6,175 bases of DNA, taken from contig JAENXM010000104.1 of assembly GCA_016649525.1 (NCBI GenBank), forward strand, positions 1 through 6,175, written 5' to 3'. How positions within the stretch are numbered: position 1 is the stretch's first letter; every line of letters starts with the position of its first letter. The DNA comes from Actinomycetota bacterium. GTDB lineage: Bacteria; Actinomycetota; Geothermincolia; Fen-727; Anoxymicrobiaceae. Under the pieces are notes generated by a model, which was given only the letters and a program-made list of their open reading frames with translations, was not told the origin of the DNA and made no database searches. Below are positions 5,899 through 6,175 of this stretch, piece after piece. Both the position numbers and the translations under genes were made by a program.

Positions 5899-6175
5899 TT
5901 ATATCTTCCTTATCACCACAAGCGAGACTCTATCCTTTATTCCAAAATCCTCCGGGTACACGGGCTTCTCGATCCCTACCAGCTTTCCACCCGAGGCTCC
6001 TATTGCTTCAATCGCTTCGCTGACCTCAGCCTCAACGCTGCTCCCTTTAATCGCCAAATAGAGCCCTCCCGTATCCACCAAACCGAGCGCGATAGTGGCG
6101 GTCTTTTCTAGATCTCCGGCAGCGCGTCCTAATGCCGCGTCAAACATCATACTGCTCGAGAGGTTCTCAGCCCTC
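5899..6175 (-). CDS. rsmG: 16S rRNA (guanine-N7) methyltransferase RsmG, C-terminal part (runs off the right edge)
   Basis: RsmG (GidB) methylates G527 of 16S rRNA using S-adenosylmethionine. Only the last 91 residues are here; the frame is open to the window edge and the main SAM-binding motif lies outside. Visible family features: an RAE near the left of the fragment, FDAALGRAAGDLEK (matching the family's fD.v.sRAv..L), then GGLYLAIKG and a short C-terminal strand ending VSLVVIRKI. An internal ATG at 6150 gives an 83-residue frame, but this is not a separate gene: homology continues upstream of it without a stop. Short repeats of the motif pattern alone would be weak evidence; the position directly before parA and parB, its standard place near the origin, makes the call good. 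Confidence 0.85.
   Translation of the reverse strand, partial: RAENLSSSMMFDAALGRAAGDLEKTATIALGLVDTGGLYLAIKGSSVEAEVSEAIEAIGASGGKLVGIEKPVYPEDFGIKDRVSLVVIRKI

Noticed and set aside
5929..5937. TTATCACCA as a DnaA box
   Set aside because: It differs from TTATCCACA at the central positions, is single, and lies within rsmG coding sequence.

Overview
GC-rich bacterial chromosome segment with conventional, densely packed genes. It holds seven genes, two of them cut by the window ends. I see no mobile element, CRISPR array, tRNA or rRNA. The order rsmG-parA-parB at the right end is the classic arrangement near a bacterial replication origin, so this is probably origin-proximal core chromosome. The host is a motile or chemotactic peptidoglycan-containing bacterium: it has a chemoreceptor, CheR, and D-Ala-D-Ala ligase. 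GC-rich codons are mixed with frequent ATA (Ile) and AGG/AGA (Arg), start codons include TTG and GTG, and strong AGGAG-type ribosome sites are common. Together these would fit a deep-branching actinobacterial or Bacillota-like lineage, but this taxonomic guess is weak.

Layout: (1) Positions 1-1626, minus strand, form a chemotaxis unit. cheR is followed 46 bases later by a methyl-accepting chemotaxis protein that runs off the left edge. (2) Positions 1627-1984 are a divergent intergenic region. It holds a sigma-28/sigma-D-like promoter and a separate TATAAT -10 element pointing at cheR, a TTGACA promoter pointing the other way, and three copies of an 8-bp GACGCCGG element around that second promoter. 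(3) Positions 1985-4191, plus strand, form a two-gene unit: a fold-type-I PLP aminotransferase of the LysN/2-aminoadipate type, then D-alanine-D-alanine ligase. (4) Positions 4168-6175, minus strand, carry rsmG (3' end only), parA and parB. parB overlaps parA by 77 bases and overlaps the 3' end of ddl by 24 bases tail to tail.

How they work together: CheR methylates chemoreceptors during adaptation, and the adjacent receptor is a natural substrate. The ligase makes the D-Ala-D-Ala terminus of the peptidoglycan stem, and the aminotransferase may supply or balance amino acids, although its substrate cannot be read from sequence. ParA and ParB segregate the chromosome origin, and RsmG modifies 16S rRNA.

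This looks like an ordinary core region rather than a new system. The points most worth checking are the sigma-D-like chemotaxis promoter, the receptor with almost no external domain, the long parA/parB overlap, and the repeated element at the aminotransferase promoter.
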